Positions 38,322 to 47,533 of a stretch of 64,000 bases of DNA are shown here, in pieces. The number at the start of each line of letters is the position of its first letter. The first letter of the stretch is position 1. The translations under genes were made by a program, and so were the position numbers. The notes beneath the pieces were generated by a model that was not told the DNA's origin, made no database searches, and worked only from the letters and a program-made list of their open reading frames with translations. The DNA is from Ramlibacter tataouinensis (GTDB lineage Bacteria > Pseudomonadota > Gammaproteobacteria > Burkholderiales > Burkholderiaceae_C), in the NCBI RefSeq assembly GCF_027941915.1, contig NZ_CP116009.1, forward strand, positions 4,154,001 through 4,218,000, read 5' to 3'.

Positions 38322-38349
38322 AGCGCGGCTACAGGCCGCGCTTTTCGTT
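38322..38349 (+). terminator. Attenuator terminator before thrS
   Basis: AGCGCGGC / GCCGCGCT arms with a five-base loop are followed by TTTCGTTT. It sits between the leader ORF and thrS, so it controls thrS rather than ending an upstream gene: the zinc-ribbon gene ends 140 bases earlier. Confidence 0.75.
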
Positions 38350-38392
38350 TGTCCCGCTGGAGTCTTTTCCCCCGCCGGAGGTTTCCCCGCCC

Positions 38393-40300
38393 ATGATCCA
38401 GATCACGCTTCCCGACGGCTCCCGCCGTGAGTACCCCGGCCCGGTGACGGTGGCCGAGATCGCCGCATCGATCGGCGCCGGCCTGGCCAAGGCCGCCCTC
38501 GCCGGCAAGGTGGACGGCAAGGTGGTGGACACCGCCTACACGGTGGAGCGCGACGCTCCGGTGTCCATCATCACGGCCAAGGATCCGGAGGGGCTGGAGG
38601 TGATCCGCCACTCCACCGCCCACCTGCTGGCGTATGCCGTCAAGGAGCTGTTCCCCGAGGCCCAGGTGACCATCGGCCCGGTGATCGAGAACGGCTTCTA
38701 CTACGACTTCGCCTACAAGCGCCCGTTCACGCCGGAAGACCTGGCGGCCATCGAGAAGCGCATGGCGGAACTCGCGGCCAAGGACGAGCCGGTGGTGCGC
38801 CGCGTGCTGCCGCGCGATGCGGCCGTGGAGTACTTCAAGGGCCTGGGCGAGCACTACAAGGCCGAGATCATCGCCAGCATCCCGCAGAACGAAGACGTCT
38901 CGCTATACCGCGAGGGCGCCTTCGAGGATCTGTGCCGCGGCCCGCACGTGCCCAGCACCGGCAAGCTCAGGCATTTCAAGCTGATGAAGGTGGCCGGCGC
39001 CTACTGGCGCGGCGACCACCGCAACGAGATGCTGCAGCGGGTCTACGGCACGGCCTGGGCCAGCAAGGAGGACCTGCAGCAGTACCTGACCATGCTGGAG
39101 GAGGCGGAGAAGCGCGACCACCGCAAGCTCGGCCGCGAACTGGACCTGTTCCACATCGACGATGTCGCGCCCGGCGTGGTGTTCTGGCATCCCAAGGGCT
39201 GGGCCGTGTGGCAGCAGGTCGAGCAGTACATGCGGCAGGTCTACAAGGACACCGGCTACCAGGAGGTCAAGGGGCCGCAAATCCTGGACAAGAGCCTGTG
39301 GGAGAAGACCGGCCACTGGCAGAACTACCGCGAGAACATGTTCACGACGGAGAGCGAGAAACGCGACTACGCCCTCAAGCCGATGAACTGCCCCGGCCAC
39401 GTGCTGATCTTCAAGTCGGCGCTGCGCAGCTACCGTGACCTGCCGCTGCGCTACGGCGAGTTCGGCCAGTGCCACCGCAACGAGCCCTCGGGCGCGCTGC
39501 ACGGCATCATGCGCGTGCGCGGCTTCACCCAGGACGACGGCCATGCCTTCTGCACCGAGGACCAGATCCTCGACGAGTGTGTGGACTACACGGCCAGGCT
39601 GCAGCAGGTCTACGCGGACTTCGGCTTCACCGACATCCTCTACAAGGTGGCGACGCGTCCCGAGCACCGGGTCGGCTCCGACGAGCTCTGGGACAAGGCC
39701 GAGCACGCCTGCATGGAAGCGCTGCGCCGCTCGGGCGTGGAGTTCGAGATCTCGCCCGGCGACGGCGCCTTCTACGGCCCCAAGATCGAGTACACGCTGA
39801 AGGACGCGCTGGGCCGGCAATGGCAGTGCGGCACGATGCAGGTGGACTTCAACACCGCCGAGCGGCTGGGCGCGGAGTACGTCACGGAAACCAGCGGCCG
39901 GGCCCACCCGGTGATGCTGCACCGGGCCATCGTCGGCAGCCTCGAGCGCTTCATCGGCATGCTGATCGAGCACCACGCCGGCGCGCTGCCGGCCTGGCTG
40001 GCGCCGGTGCAGGTGGCCGTGCTGAACATCACGGACGGGCAGGCCGATTGGGCCCGCGAGGTTGCGAAAAGTCTGCGAAATCAAGGCTTTAGGGTCGAGC
40101 TGGACCAGCGCAACGAGAAGATCACGTATAAAATACGGGAGCATTCGATGCAAAAGCTGCCTTACATCCTGGTCGTCGGCGACAAGGAGAAGGCGGCAGG
40201 CGCCGTCGCAGTGCGCGCCCGGGGCAACCAAGACCTCGGTGCAATGCCCCTTCAGGCTTTCTCCGAAAGGCTGGCGGCGGACATTGCCGGCAAGAGCTGA
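38393..40300 (+). CDS. thrS: Threonyl-tRNA synthetase
   Basis: A 635-residue class II synthetase. Domains: TGS (1-62), editing domain with [16 protein letters not shown] near residue 72 (catalytic His residues) and its Cys in [10 protein letters not shown], class II core with motif 2 ([14 protein letters not shown]) and motif 3 near [12 protein letters not shown], then the anticodon-binding domain. It attaches Thr to tRNA and clears Ser-tRNA(Thr). GGAGG at 38377-38381 is the ribosome-binding site. It heads the thrS-infC-rpmI-rplT-pheS-pheT-ihfA run; its leader looks like an attenuator. Confidence 0.97.
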   Translation: MIQITLPDGSRREYPGPVTVAEIAASIGAGLAKAALAGKVDGKVVDTAYTVERDAPVSIITAKDPEGLEVIRHSTAHLLAYAVKELFPEAQVTIGPVIENGFYYDFAYKRPFTPEDLAAIEKRMAELAAKDEPVVRRVLPRDAAVEYFKGLGEHYKAEIIASIPQNEDVSLYREGAFEDLCRGPHVPSTGKLRHFKLMKVAGAYWRGDHRNEMLQRVYGTAWASKEDLQQYLTMLEEAEKRDHRKLGRELDLFHIDDVAPGVVFWHPKGWAVWQQVEQYMRQVYKDTGYQEVKGPQILDKSLWEKTGHWQNYRENMFTTESEKRDYALKPMNCPGHVLIFKSALRSYRDLPLRYGEFGQCHRNEPSGALHGIMRVRGFTQDDGHAFCTEDQILDECVDYTARLQQVYADFGFTDILYKVATRPEHRVGSDELWDKAEHACMEALRRSGVEFEISPGDGAFYGPKIEYTLKDALGRQWQCGTMQVDFNTAERLGAEYVTETSGRAHPVMLHRAIVGSLERFIGMLIEHHAGALPAWLAPVQVAVLNITDGQADWAREVAKSLRNQGFRVELDQRNEKITYKIREHSMQKLPYILVVGDKEKAAGAVAVRARGNQDLGAMPLQAFSERLAADIAGKS

Positions 40301-40386
40301 CCTTCACCGAAGTTGCGGCCTTGGCGTTCGCGCGGACCGCGGCGGTATTGCTGCTGGCGCAGCCATTTTTTTGAAGGATACTGACC

Positions 40387-40971
40387 ATCGCTACTGACTT
40401 TCGCGACCGCCGCCACCGCGAGGAACGCAAGCACCGCCTGAACCGGGAAATCATGGCTCCGGAAGTGCGGCTCTCCGGCCCCGACAACGAGCCCCTGGGC
40501 ATCGTCAGCCTCCAGGAGGCGCTGCGCATGGCCGGCGAACTGGACGTCGATCTGGTCGAGATCGCCGCCACTGCCAATCCGCCGGTGTGCCGGCTGATGG
40601 ACTACGGCAAGTTCAAGTACCAGGAACAGAAGAAGGCCGCGGAAGCGAAGTCCAAGCAGACGGTCATCGAGATCAAGGAAGTCAAGTTCCGACCGGGTAC
40701 CGACGACGGCGACTACAACATCAAGATGCGCAACATCCGGCGCTTCCTGGCCGAGGGCGACAAGTGCAAGATCACGCTGCGCTTTCGCGGTCGCGAGATC
40801 ACGCACCAGGAGATCGGGATGGCGCTGCTGCAGCGCATCCGCGAGGAACTGGGCGACACCATCATGGTGGAGCAGTTCCCCAAGCTGGAAGGCCGCCAGA
40901 TGATCATGATGATCGCGCCGAGCCGCAAGAAGTCGGTCCAGCCGAAGGCGGCGGCCGAAGCGGCGGCGTAG
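40387..40971 (+). CDS. infC: Translation initiation factor IF-3, AUC start
   Basis: A 194-residue factor that keeps 30S and 50S subunits apart and checks start codons. N-domain [21 protein letters not shown] and [23 protein letters not shown]-domain [19 protein letters not shown]. The conserved N-terminus ([24 protein letters not shown]) is in frame only upstream of the ATG at 40453. Codon ATC at 40387 follows GAAGG with nine bases spacing, and no ATG/GTG/TTG lies between it and the in-frame stop at 40372. So translation most likely starts at AUC, the autoregulatory trait known from E. coli infC (AUU). Confidence 0.88.
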   Translation: MATDFRDRRHREERKHRLNREIMAPEVRLSGPDNEPLGIVSLQEALRMAGELDVDLVEIAATANPPVCRLMDYGKFKYQEQKKAAEAKSKQTVIEIKEVKFRPGTDDGDYNIKMRNIRRFLAEGDKCKITLRFRGREITHQEIGMALLQRIREELGDTIMVEQFPKLEGRQMIMMIAPSRKKSVQPKAAAEAAA

Positions 40972-40991
40972 CCGCAGGGGTTTGGCAGAAG

Positions 40992-41042
40992 CCGGGTCGG
41001 TCGCCCGGCCGATGCGACAGGCGGCGGGCCCAGGCCCGCCCC
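40992..41042 (+). promoter_or_regulatory. Hairpin-rich leader between infC and rpmI
   Basis: Two hairpins are visible in the 143-base gap: CCGGG/CCCGG (40992-41008) and GGCGGGCC/GGCCCGCC (41023-41040). In other bacteria ribosomal protein L20 represses rpmI-rplT by binding the mRNA in this region; whether this leader has the L20 fold cannot be judged by eye. Confidence 0.3.
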
Positions 41043-41114
41043 ACAAGTGGCTCGGGGCCATCAAGACGCGAAGGATTCGCGGCGCCTCACGAGCACAAAC
41101 AAGAAGGAGCAGTC

Positions 41115-41318
41115 ATGCCCAAGATGAAGACCAAGAGCGGCGCCAAGAAGCGCTTCCGTGTCCGCCCCGGCGGCACCGTCAAGCGCGGCCAGGCGTTCAA
41201 GCGCCACATCCTGACCAAGAAGACCACCAAGAACAAGCGCCAGCTGCGCGGTGCCGTGAACGTCCACGAGACGAACCTCGGCCAAATGGCGCAGATGTTG
41301 CCGTTCGCCGGCCTGTAA
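41115..41318 (+). CDS. rpmI: 50S ribosomal protein L35
   Basis: A 67-residue very basic protein, [20 protein letters not shown] onward, ending LPFAGL. AAGAAGGAG precedes ATG 41115. Component of the large subunit; located between infC and rplT as in most bacteria. Confidence 0.97.
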   Translation: MPKMKTKSGAKKRFRVRPGGTVKRGQAFKRHILTKKTTKNKRQLRGAVNVHETNLGQMAQMLPFAGL

Positions 41319-41345
41319 CCCGCAGACGAAAGAAGGAGAACACAC

Positions 41346-41705
41346 ATGCCTCGCGTCAAACGTGGTGTCACGGCCCGCGCCCGCCACAAGAAGGTGCTCG
41401 CCCTAGCCAAGGGCTTCCGCGGCCGCCGCGGCAACGTCTTCCGCATCGCCAAGCAGGCGGTGATGAAGGCGGGCCAGTATGCGTACCGCGACCGTCGCAA
41501 CAAGAAGCGCGTGTTCCGCCAGCTGTGGATCGCCCGCATCAACGCCGCCGCGCGCGAATGCGGCCTGACCTACAGCCAGTTCGCCAACGGCATCCGCAAG
41601 GCCGGCATCGAGATCGACCGCAAGGTGCTGGCGGACATCGCCGTGCACGACAAGGCCGCCTTTGCCGGCATCGTGGAGCAAGTCAAGGCCAGGCTGGCGG
41701 CTTGA
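41346..41705 (+). CDS. rplT: 50S ribosomal protein L20
   Basis: A 119-residue protein with the L20 signature near residue 60 ([17 protein letters not shown]) and N-terminus [17 protein letters not shown]20 binds 23S rRNA early in assembly and often represses its own operon. GAAGGAG precedes the ATG. A strong terminator-like hairpin follows before pheS. Confidence 0.97.
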   Translation: MPRVKRGVTARARHKKVLALAKGFRGRRGNVFRIAKQAVMKAGQYAYRDRRNKKRVFRQLWIARINAAARECGLTYSQFANGIRKAGIEIDRKVLADIAVHDKAAFAGIVEQVKARLAA

Positions 41706-41760
41706 GTTTCACGGTGGGCGCCGCCTTCTCGCAAGCGGCACCCGGCGCAACCCAATGGAA

Positions 41761-41799
41761 CAGGGCTAGGGCTGGCAGGCACTAGCCCTGTTTTTTTTT
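41761..41799 (+). terminator. Terminator or attenuator abutting pheS
   Basis: CAGGGCTAG / CTAGCCCTG arms (41761-41769, 41782-41790), then nine T residues. The T run ends only six bases before the pheS ATG. It may end the thrS-rplT transcript or regulate pheST. No Phe-rich leader ORF is convincing upstream. Confidence 0.85.
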
Positions 41800-41805
41800 C
41801 TTCCC

Positions 41806-42864
41806 ATGACCGAAGACTTGCAATCCATCGTCGAAGGCGCCCGGCGCGCCTTCGCCCAGGCCGCCACCCCGGCGGAGCTGGAGAACGCCAAGGCGCAGTA
41901 CACCGGCAAGGCCGGCCGCATCACCGAGTTGATGAAGGGCCTGGCATCGCTGCCGGTGGACGAGAAGAAGACGCGCGGCGCCGCGATCAACGTCGCCAAG
42001 CAGGCCATCGAAGGCGCGCTGGGCGAGCGTCGGCAGGCGCTGGCCGACGCCGAACTGGCGGGGCAGCTCAAGGCCGAGGCGCTGGACGTCTCGCTGCCCG
42101 GGCGCGGCCGCGAGCCGGGCGGCCTGCACCCGGTCAGCCTGACGCTGGAGCGCATCGAGCTGATCTTCGCCAGCATGGGATTCGACGTCGCCGACGGCCC
42201 CGAGATCGAGAGCGACTGGCACAGCTTCACTTCGCTGAACAACCCGCCCAACCACCCGGCGCGCTCGATGCAGGACACGTTCTATGTCGACATCGACGGC
42301 GAGGACGGCATTCCCTACAACCTGCGGCCGCACACCAGCCCGATGCAGGTGCGCTATGCCCACCGGCACGTGAAGCAGCACGCCGCCGCGGTCGCGGCCG
42401 GCCAGCCCATGCCGGAGATCCGCGTGATCTGCCCGGGCCGCACCTACCGGGTCGACAGCGACGCCACCCATTCGCCGATGTTCCACCAGTGCGAAGGCCT
42501 GTGGCTGGGCGAGAACGTCAGCTTCAAGGACCTGAAGGTCGTCTTCACCGACTTCTGCCGCACCTTCTTCGAGAGCGACGACCTGGCGCTGCGCTTCCGG
42601 CCCAGCTTCTTCCCGTTCACCGAGCCCAGCGCCGAGATCGACATCCAGTTCCAGAGCGGGCCGCTGGCCGGCCGCTGGCTGGAAGTGGCCGGCTCCGGCC
42701 AGGTGCACCCGGCGGTGGTGCGCAACATGGGGCTGGACCCCGAGAAATACATCGGCTTTGCGTTCGGCATGGGCCCGGACCGGCTGACCATGCTGCGCTA
42801 CGGCGTCAACGACCTGCGCCTGTTCTTCGAGGGCGACATCCGTTTCCTGCGCCAGTTCCGCTGA
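41806..42864 (+). CDS. pheS: Phenylalanyl-tRNA synthetase alpha subunit
   Basis: A 352-residue class II catalytic subunit. N-terminal coiled coil (residues 1-85), then [32 protein letters not shown], motif 2 region [12 protein letters not shown] and motif 3 [17 protein letters not shown]. Joins with PheT as a heterotetramer to charge tRNA-Phe. The start is set by homology to the family N-terminus. Just upstream is a T run and no Shine-Dalgarno sequence, which is unusual for such an abundant product. Confidence 0.96.
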   Translation: MTEDLQSIVEGARRAFAQAATPAELENAKAQYTGKAGRITELMKGLASLPVDEKKTRGAAINVAKQAIEGALGERRQALADAELAGQLKAEALDVSLPGRGREPGGLHPVSLTLERIELIFASMGFDVADGPEIESDWHSFTSLNNPPNHPARSMQDTFYVDIDGEDGIPYNLRPHTSPMQVRYAHRHVKQHAAAVAAGQPMPEIRVICPGRTYRVDSDATHSPMFHQCEGLWLGENVSFKDLKVVFTDFCRTFFESDDLALRFRPSFFPFTEPSAEIDIQFQSGPLAGRWLEVAGSGQVHPAVVRNMGLDPEKYIGFAFGMGPDRLTMLRYGVNDLRLFFEGDIRFLRQFR

Positions 42865-42892
42865 GCACCGCAAGCCGAGGCAAAGACAAGAC

Positions 42893-45319
42893 ATGCAATT
42901 TCCCGAGTCCTGGCTGCGCGAGTTCTGCAACCCGCCGCTGTCCACGAAAGAGATCGCCGACGTGCTCACCATGGGTGGGCTGGAGGTCGAGGACCTGCGC
43001 CCCGTGGCCCCGCCCTTCAGCAAGGTGGTGGTGGGCGAGATCAAGGAAGCCGTCCAGCACCCCAACGCCGACCGCCTGCGCGTCTGCCAGGTGGACGTGG
43101 GGCAGGGCGAGCTGCTCAACATCGTCTGCGGCGCGCCGAATGCCCGCGTAGGCATCCGCGTTCCGACGGCTCTCGTGGGCGCCGAACTGCCGCCCGGCGA
43201 CGACGGCAAGCCCTTCGCCATCAGGCTGGGCAAGCTGCGCGGCGTCGAGAGCCAGGGCATGCTGTGCTCGGCGCGCGAACTGCAGCTGTCGGAGGACCAT
43301 GGCGGCTTGCTGGAGCTGGCCGCGGATGCGCCGCTCGGCCAGGATGTGCGCGAGGTGCTCCAGCTCGACGACCACGTCTTCACGCTCAAGCTCACGCCCA
43401 ACCTGGCTCATGCGCTGAGCGTGTACGGCGTCGCCCGCGAACTGTCGGCGCTGACCGGTGCGCCGCTCAAGCAGCCGCAGTTCCAGCCCGTGCAGCCCGC
43501 GCACGACGCCCGCCTGCGCGTGAAGGTGCAGGCCCCCGACCTGTGCGGCCGCTTCTCCGGCCGCGTCGTGCGCGGCGTTGACACGAAGGCGAAGACCCCG
43601 GCCTGGATGGTCGACCGGCTGGCCCGCTGCGGCCAGCGCAGCGTCACGGCGCTGGTGGACATCTCCAACTACGTGATGTTCGAGTTCGGCCGCCCCTCGC
43701 ACATCTTCGACTTCGACAAGATCCACGGCGGCCTGGACGTGCGCTGGGGCCGCCCCGGCGAGCAGCTCAAGCTGCTGAACGGCAACACCATCGCGGTGGA
43801 CGAGAAGGTGGGCGTGATCGCCGACGACCGGCAGGTCGAGTCGCTGGCCGGCATCATGGGCGGCGACGCCACCGCCGTATCCGACGACACCCGCAACGTC
43901 TATGTCGAGGCCGCCTTCTGGTGGCCGCAGGCCGTGCAGGGGCGCTCGCGCCGGTTCAACTTCTCCACCGACGCCGGGCACCGCTTCGAGCGCGGGGTCG
44001 ATCCGAGCCTGACGGTGGAGCACATCGAGCACATCACGCGCCTGATCCTGGATATCTGCGGCGGCGAAGCGGGCCCGATGGACGACCACGTGCTCGCACT
44101 GCCCGAGCGCCAGCCGGTGTCCCTGCGCGTGGCACGCGCCGCCAAGGTGATCGGCATGCCGATCGGACGCGAGCAGTGCCTGGACGCCTTCGACCGCCTG
44201 GGCCTGCCGGCAAAGGCCGAGGGCGACACGATCGTGGTCACCCCGCCGCCGTACCGTTTCGACCTGGCGATCGAGGAAGACCTGATCGAGGAGGTCGCGC
44301 GCATCGTCGGCTACCAGCAGCTGCCCACCACGCCGCCGCTGGCCCCGGTCACGCCCAACCTGCGGCCGGAGAACCAGCGTTCGCGCTTCGCGGTGCGCCG
44401 CCTGCTGGCGGCCCTGGGTTACCAGGAGACGATCAACTTCAGCTTCGTCGAGGAGGCCTGGGAGAAAGACCTGGCCGGCAACCCCGATCCGATCCGCCTG
44501 CTCAACCCGATTGCCAGCCAGATGGGCGTGATGCGGTCCTCGCTCATGGGCTCGCTGCTGCAGGTGCTGCGCCACAACCTGGATCGCAAGGCCGAGCGCG
44601 TGCGGGTGTTCGAGCTGGGCCGCGTCTTCCTGCGCGATGCGTCGGTGGCCACGGGCGACGCGACCGTGCGCGGCGTCCGCCAGCCGATGCGGGTGGCGGG
44701 CCTGGCCTATGGCGAGCCCGACGGCCTCCAATGGGCGCGCAAGAGCGTCGGTGCCGACTTCTATGACGCCAAGGGCGATGTGGAGGCGCTGCTGTCGCCG
44801 CTGCGCGCCACCTTCACGCCGGCGGAACACCCGGCGCTGCACCCGGGCCGCTGCGCGCGCATCCGCATCGACGGCCAGGACATCGGCGTGCTGGGCGAAC
44901 TGCATCCGCGTTGGCGCCAGGCCTGGGAACTGCCGCAGGCGCCCATGCTGTTCGAACTCGACCTCGATGCGGTCACGGTGCGCCGCGTGCCGCAACTGCA
45001 GCCGGTGCCGCGCTTCCAGCCGGCCCAGCGCGACATCGCCGTGATCGTGGCCGAAGCGGTGGCGCACGACACGCTGATGGAGGCGATCCGCTCGGCCGAC
45101 ACGGGCGGGCTGCTGCGCGATGCGATGCTGTTCGACGTCTACCGGCCCAAGCAGGCCGTGGCGGGCATGGCGCCCGGCGAGAAGAGCCTGGCGGTTCGCT
45201 TGACGCTCGCCAGCCCGGGGGCCACACTGACCGACGAGCAGATCGACGCGGCCGTGCAGGCCGTCGTCGAGAAGGTCGCCGGCCGCCTGGGTGGGCGGCT
45301 GCGCGGCGCAGGAGGGTGA
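42893..45319 (+). CDS. pheT: Phenylalanyl-tRNA synthetase beta subunit
   Basis: An 808-residue subunit. It has an N-terminal tRNA-binding domain (EMAP II-like, [26 protein letters not shown]), the B3/B4 editing domain ([22 protein letters not shown]), B5 and catalytic-like core, and a C-terminal anticodon-binding FDX domain ([14 protein letters not shown] [14 protein letters not shown]). The length is normal. It starts 28 bases after pheS, and its stop overlaps the ribosome-binding region of ihfA. Confidence 0.96.
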   Translation: MQFPESWLREFCNPPLSTKEIADVLTMGGLEVEDLRPVAPPFSKVVVGEIKEAVQHPNADRLRVCQVDVGQGELLNIVCGAPNARVGIRVPTALVGAELPPGDDGKPFAIRLGKLRGVESQGMLCSARELQLSEDHGGLLELAADAPLGQDVREVLQLDDHVFTLKLTPNLAHALSVYGVARELSALTGAPLKQPQFQPVQPAHDARLRVKVQAPDLCGRFSGRVVRGVDTKAKTPAWMVDRLARCGQRSVTALVDISNYVMFEFGRPSHIFDFDKIHGGLDVRWGRPGEQLKLLNGNTIAVDEKVGVIADDRQVESLAGIMGGDATAVSDDTRNVYVEAAFWWPQAVQGRSRRFNFSTDAGHRFERGVDPSLTVEHIEHITRLILDICGGEAGPMDDHVLALPERQPVSLRVARAAKVIGMPIGREQCLDAFDRLGLPAKAEGDTIVVTPPPYRFDLAIEEDLIEEVARIVGYQQLPTTPPLAPVTPNLRPENQRSRFAVRRLLAALGYQETINFSFVEEAWEKDLAGNPDPIRLLNPIASQMGVMRSSLMGSLLQVLRHNLDRKAERVRVFELGRVFLRDASVATGDATVRGVRQPMRVAGLAYGEPDGLQWARKSVGADFYDAKGDVEALLSPLRATFTPAEHPALHPGRCARIRIDGQDIGVLGELHPRWRQAWELPQAPMLFELDLDAVTVRRVPQLQPVPRFQPAQRDIAVIVAEAVAHDTLMEAIRSADTGGLLRDAMLFDVYRPKQAVAGMAPGEKSLAVRLTLASPGATLTDEQIDAAVQAVVEKVAGRLGGRLRGAGG

Positions 45320-45321
45320 GC

Positions 45322-45690
45322 GTGCTCACGACAACAATGGAAAAGCCGTCCATGGACTTCACGGTCGAAAGCCTGGAGACGCCGGCCCTGACCAAGGCGC
45401 AACTGGCGGAATTGCTGTTCGAGCAGATCGGGCTGAACAAGCGCGAGTCGAAGGACATGATCGATGCGTTCTTCGACCTGATCGCTGGCAGCCTGGTCGA
45501 GGGCAAGGACGTCAAGATTTCCGGCTTCGGCAACTTCCAGATCCGCACCAAGGCACCGCGCCCGGGCCGCAACCCGCGCACCGGCGAGGCCATCCCGATC
45601 AAAGCGCGCCGGGTGGTCACCTTCCACGCCAGCCACAAGCTCAAGGAGCAGATCCAGGGCCCGGGCGCCGCCCCGGCCGGGGACGATTGA
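45322..45690 (+). CDS. ihfA: Integration host factor alpha subunit
   Basis: About 122 residues. The HU/IHF fold has [22 protein letters not shown] at its start and the DNA-binding arm [26 protein letters not shown]. With IhfB it bends DNA at promoters, origins and attachment sites. I use GTG 45322, six bases after AGGAGG and three bases after the pheT stop. ATGs at 45337 and 45352 are alternatives. The tail beyond the domain is slightly longer than in E. coli. Confidence 0.93.
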   Translation: MLTTTMEKPSMDFTVESLETPALTKAQLAELLFEQIGLNKRESKDMIDAFFDLIAGSLVEGKDVKISGFGNFQIRTKAPRPGRNPRTGEAIPIKARRVVTFHASHKLKEQIQGPGAAPAGDD

Positions 45691-45782
45691 GCAACACCCG
45701 CGCGGCGCCCGCAGACCCTGCTTTGCACCCCGCGCGGTCTTAGAGTAACCTCGAAGCTTTCTCTTCTAGCGCATTGATTTCA

Positions 45783-46232
45783 GTGGAGAAAGCCCTCCCC
45801 GCCATTCCCGCCAAACGGTACTTCACCATCGGTGAGGTCAGTGACCTGTGCGGCGTCAAGCCGCACGTGCTGCGCTACTGGGAGCAGGAGTTCACGCAGC
45901 TGCGCCCGATGAAGCGGCGCGGCAACCGCCGCTACTACCAGCACCACGAAGTGCTGATGATCCGCCGCATCCGGGACTTGCTGTACGACCAAGGCTTCAC
46001 CATCAGCGGCGCGCGCAACAAGCTGCAGGAACTGGTGCAGCTCGAGCGCGACCGCCGCCGCGCCGGCGAGGTGATGCTCGATGGCGTCGAGGTGATCGAG
46101 GTCGAGGACTCCCAGCTCGAGGACTTCGAGGACAGCGCGCCCCCGCCGGACAGCAGCGCCATCTCCGAGAAGCTGCTGCTGGTGCGACGCGAGCTGTTCG
46201 AGATTCGCGACCTGCTCTCGGCCAGCCACTGA
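45783..46232 (+). CDS. MerR family transcriptional regulator
   Basis: About 149 residues. The N-terminal MerR winged helix reads YFTIGEVSDLCGVKPHVLRYWEQEF and is followed by RRYYQHHEVLMIRRIRDLLYDQGFTISGARNKL. The acidic C-terminus has no Cys or known ligand domain. This protein regularly follows ihfA in Burkholderiales and probably belongs to the HTH_MerR-SF1/MlrA-like type, with unknown targets. Start is uncertain: GTG 45783 or TTG 45774, neither with a good ribosome-binding site. Confidence 0.85.
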   Translation: MEKALPAIPAKRYFTIGEVSDLCGVKPHVLRYWEQEFTQLRPMKRRGNRRYYQHHEVLMIRRIRDLLYDQGFTISGARNKLQELVQLERDRRRAGEVMLDGVEVIEVEDSQLEDFEDSAPPPDSSAISEKLLLVRRELFEIRDLLSASH

Positions 46233-46239
46233 CGCCGGC

Positions 46240-46245
46240 TATAAT
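46240..46245 (+). promoter_or_regulatory. -10 box of the tRNA-Pro gene
   Basis: A perfect TATAAT nine bases before the tRNA 5' end, located in the gap after the MerR gene. A -35 box is weak. Confidence 0.6.
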
Positions 46246-46253
46246 GGCGGGCT

Positions 46254-46330
46254 CGGCGTGTAGCGCAGCCTGGTAGCGCACTTGCATGGGGTGCAAGGGG
46301 TCGCGAGTTCGAATCCCGCCACGCCGACCA
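46254..46330 (+). tRNA. tRNA-Pro (anticodon GGG)
   Basis: A 77-base tRNA with encoded CCA. Acceptor stem CGGCGTG/CACGCCG; anticodon stem CTTGC/GCAAG around loop ATGGGGT, giving anticodon GGG for CCC/CCU; T arm GTTCGAATC. Discriminator base A. The last 16 bases are repeated at 54793-54808, marking it as the insertion site of a mobile element. Confidence 0.96.
46315..46330 (+). repeat. Left attachment repeat (tRNA-Pro 3' end)
   Basis: CCCGCCACGCCGACCA, identical to 54793-54808. It restores a complete tRNA after integration, as expected for attL of a tRNA-targeting element. Confidence 0.8.
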
Positions 46331-46338
46331 ACGACACG

Positions 46339-46372
46339 AAAGCCCGGTTTCCGCAAGGATGCCGGGCTTTCT
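46339..46372 (+). terminator. Terminator after tRNA-Pro (island side)
   Basis: AAAGCCCGG / CCGGGCTTT arms followed by CTCT, nine bases after the tRNA. If the island reading is right, this hairpin was brought in by the element, while the ancestral terminator lies at 54827-54862. Confidence 0.7.
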
Positions 46373-46500
46373 CTGTTCTGGCTGCGAAAAGCTCGAAAAA
46401 TCTAGGCGTTGCAAGCACTTAGCGGGCACGAGCAGAAGAATCCGGTCCGATACAGGAAGCGAAGTCGCTGAATGCCTGTGGTCTCCAGTGGTCCTGGTCG

Positions 46501-46521
46501 TGCGACAACTTTGCGACAACT
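46501..46521 (+). repeat. Tandem TGCGACAACT repeat (possible integrase arm sites)
   Basis: Two TGCGACAACT copies separated by one T (46501-46510, 46512-46521), about 170 bases inside the left att. Short direct repeats like this near a tRNA junction resemble arm-type binding sites of tyrosine integrases. The rest of 46373-46653 shows no gene. Confidence 0.4.
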
Positions 46522-46653
46522 GCAGGCACCTCTCAAAGGACGTGCTTGCTTACGTGGTTATAAGGTCGGCGAATAATTTCCCATAACGGGCCGCCGTGGG
46601 CTGGCGGCTACCGCACGTGTTCTTTGGCTCGACCGCGGGGGTATCCTTCCGAC

Positions 46654-46863
46654 ATGGAGCGCCCGAACTCTCCGCTGCCGCGCGCCAAGGAAGCCTTGGC
46701 CGCGTACTACGGCGAGCACGGCACCATGCCTAGCGTGCAGCGCTGGCGAAGCTCCTGGGCTCGCCTCGACGTCCTTCGCCAACTACCTCGTGCAGAAGCT
46801 CGCTTTCAGGTCGACATGGTCAAGAGCAGAGCTGTGGTAACTACGCTGGAGCGCGCCAAATAG
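46654..46863 (+). pseudogene. Small ORF, possibly a decayed DNA-binding gene
   Basis: A 69-residue frame starting MERPNSPLPRAKEALAAYYG EHGTMPSVQ-like. The first half resembles the N-terminus of LexA/S24-type or similar helix-turn-helix proteins (LPRAKEALAAYYGEHGTMPS). The rest loses that look; SFANYLVQKL appears in another frame. This suggests a frameshifted remnant. Low confidence that it is expressed. Confidence 0.3.
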
Positions 46864-47144
46864 GCCGTCCTTCGGTCTTGGCGACGCGCTTCAGGACGAG
46901 CTCGGATGGCGCGCTGCGTTCGCCGTGTGTTGAGCATTGACGGACGACGTCAGTACGTGAGTCGCCGCTTGTCGTGCTCCCAAAGACCGTATAGGGGCTG
47001 GCTCGCTCGACGGTGCTCGGGCAAGTCACACCGCATCAGGCATTGACGTTCAAAAAAAAACCAACCGAATGCGCACTGACCCTGCTGCAGCAGCAGAGGC
47101 ATTCTGAAATGCGCACGGTTTGTGTACGGCCTTGGCCTTCAATG
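46864..47144. other. Gene-free stretch upstream of arsR
   Basis: No convincing gene on either strand. The only visible features are an A9 run near 47051-47059 and two copies of AATGCGCAC (near 47069 and 47108). Confidence 0.4.
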
Positions 47145-47162
47145 ATTCGACTGTCGTTGAAT
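47145..47162. promoter_or_regulatory. Candidate ArsR operator and arsR promoter
   Basis: ATTCGAC-TGTC-GTTGAAT is an imperfect inverted repeat (6 of 7 arm positions match), 18 bases before the arsR start. A weak -35 (TTCGAC, 47146-47151) overlaps it and an AT-rich -10 (ATTATA/TTATAC, 47169-47175) follows. This is where an ArsR dimer would be expected to bind. Confidence 0.45.
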
Positions 47163-47180
47163 TATGGCATTATACGGGTC

Positions 47181-47507
47181 ATGACCGAAGCAGAAGTCGT
47201 CAAGTCCCTTGCGGCGCTCGCGCAGCCGGTTCGACTGCAGGTGTTCCGCGCCCTTGTCATCGCGGGGCCGCGTGGCATGACCCCGTCAACCATGGCGGAA
47301 GGCTTGGGCATCGCCGCGAGCTCTCTCTCCTTCCATTTGAAGGAACTGACAAACGCTGGCCTGGCAACCCAGGAGCGAGCTAGCCGCAACCTCATCTACC
47401 GCGCCGCGTTCGAGCACATGAACGAGCTGCTCGGCTACCTGACCGAGAACTGCTGCCAAGGCACCGAGTGCGCCGTCGAGCCTGCCGCGGCGGACTGCCG
47501 CTGCTGA
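47181..47507 (+). CDS. arsR: Arsenic-responsive repressor ArsR
   Basis: A 108-residue winged-helix repressor: LAQPVRLQVFRALVIAG and the recognition helix ASSLSFHLKELTNAGL. The usual ELCVCDL metal site in helix 3 is absent. Instead Cys91, Cys92, Cys97, Cys106 and Cys108 lie at the C-terminus (NCCQGTECAVE...DCRC), similar in kind to the C-terminal CC..C As(III) site of Acidithiobacillus ArsR. It is the first gene of the ars cluster. No Shine-Dalgarno; the -10 box lies so close that the mRNA may be leaderless. Confidence 0.92.
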   Translation: MTEAEVVKSLAALAQPVRLQVFRALVIAGPRGMTPSTMAEGLGIAASSLSFHLKELTNAGLATQERASRNLIYRAAFEHMNELLGYLTENCCQGTECAVEPAAADCRC

Positions 47508-47533
47508 ACCGCCTTGTCCCCAAGGAGCTGACC

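Noticed and set aside
40453-40971. infC starting at ATG 40453
   Set aside because: This would drop the conserved basic N-terminus encoded in frame from 40387, which also has a properly spaced ribosome-binding site.
41702-41786. Possible Phe leader peptide before pheS (TTG or GTG start)
   Set aside because: Only two Phe codons in about 24, non-consecutive, no ribosome-binding site, and the frame runs into the terminator stem.
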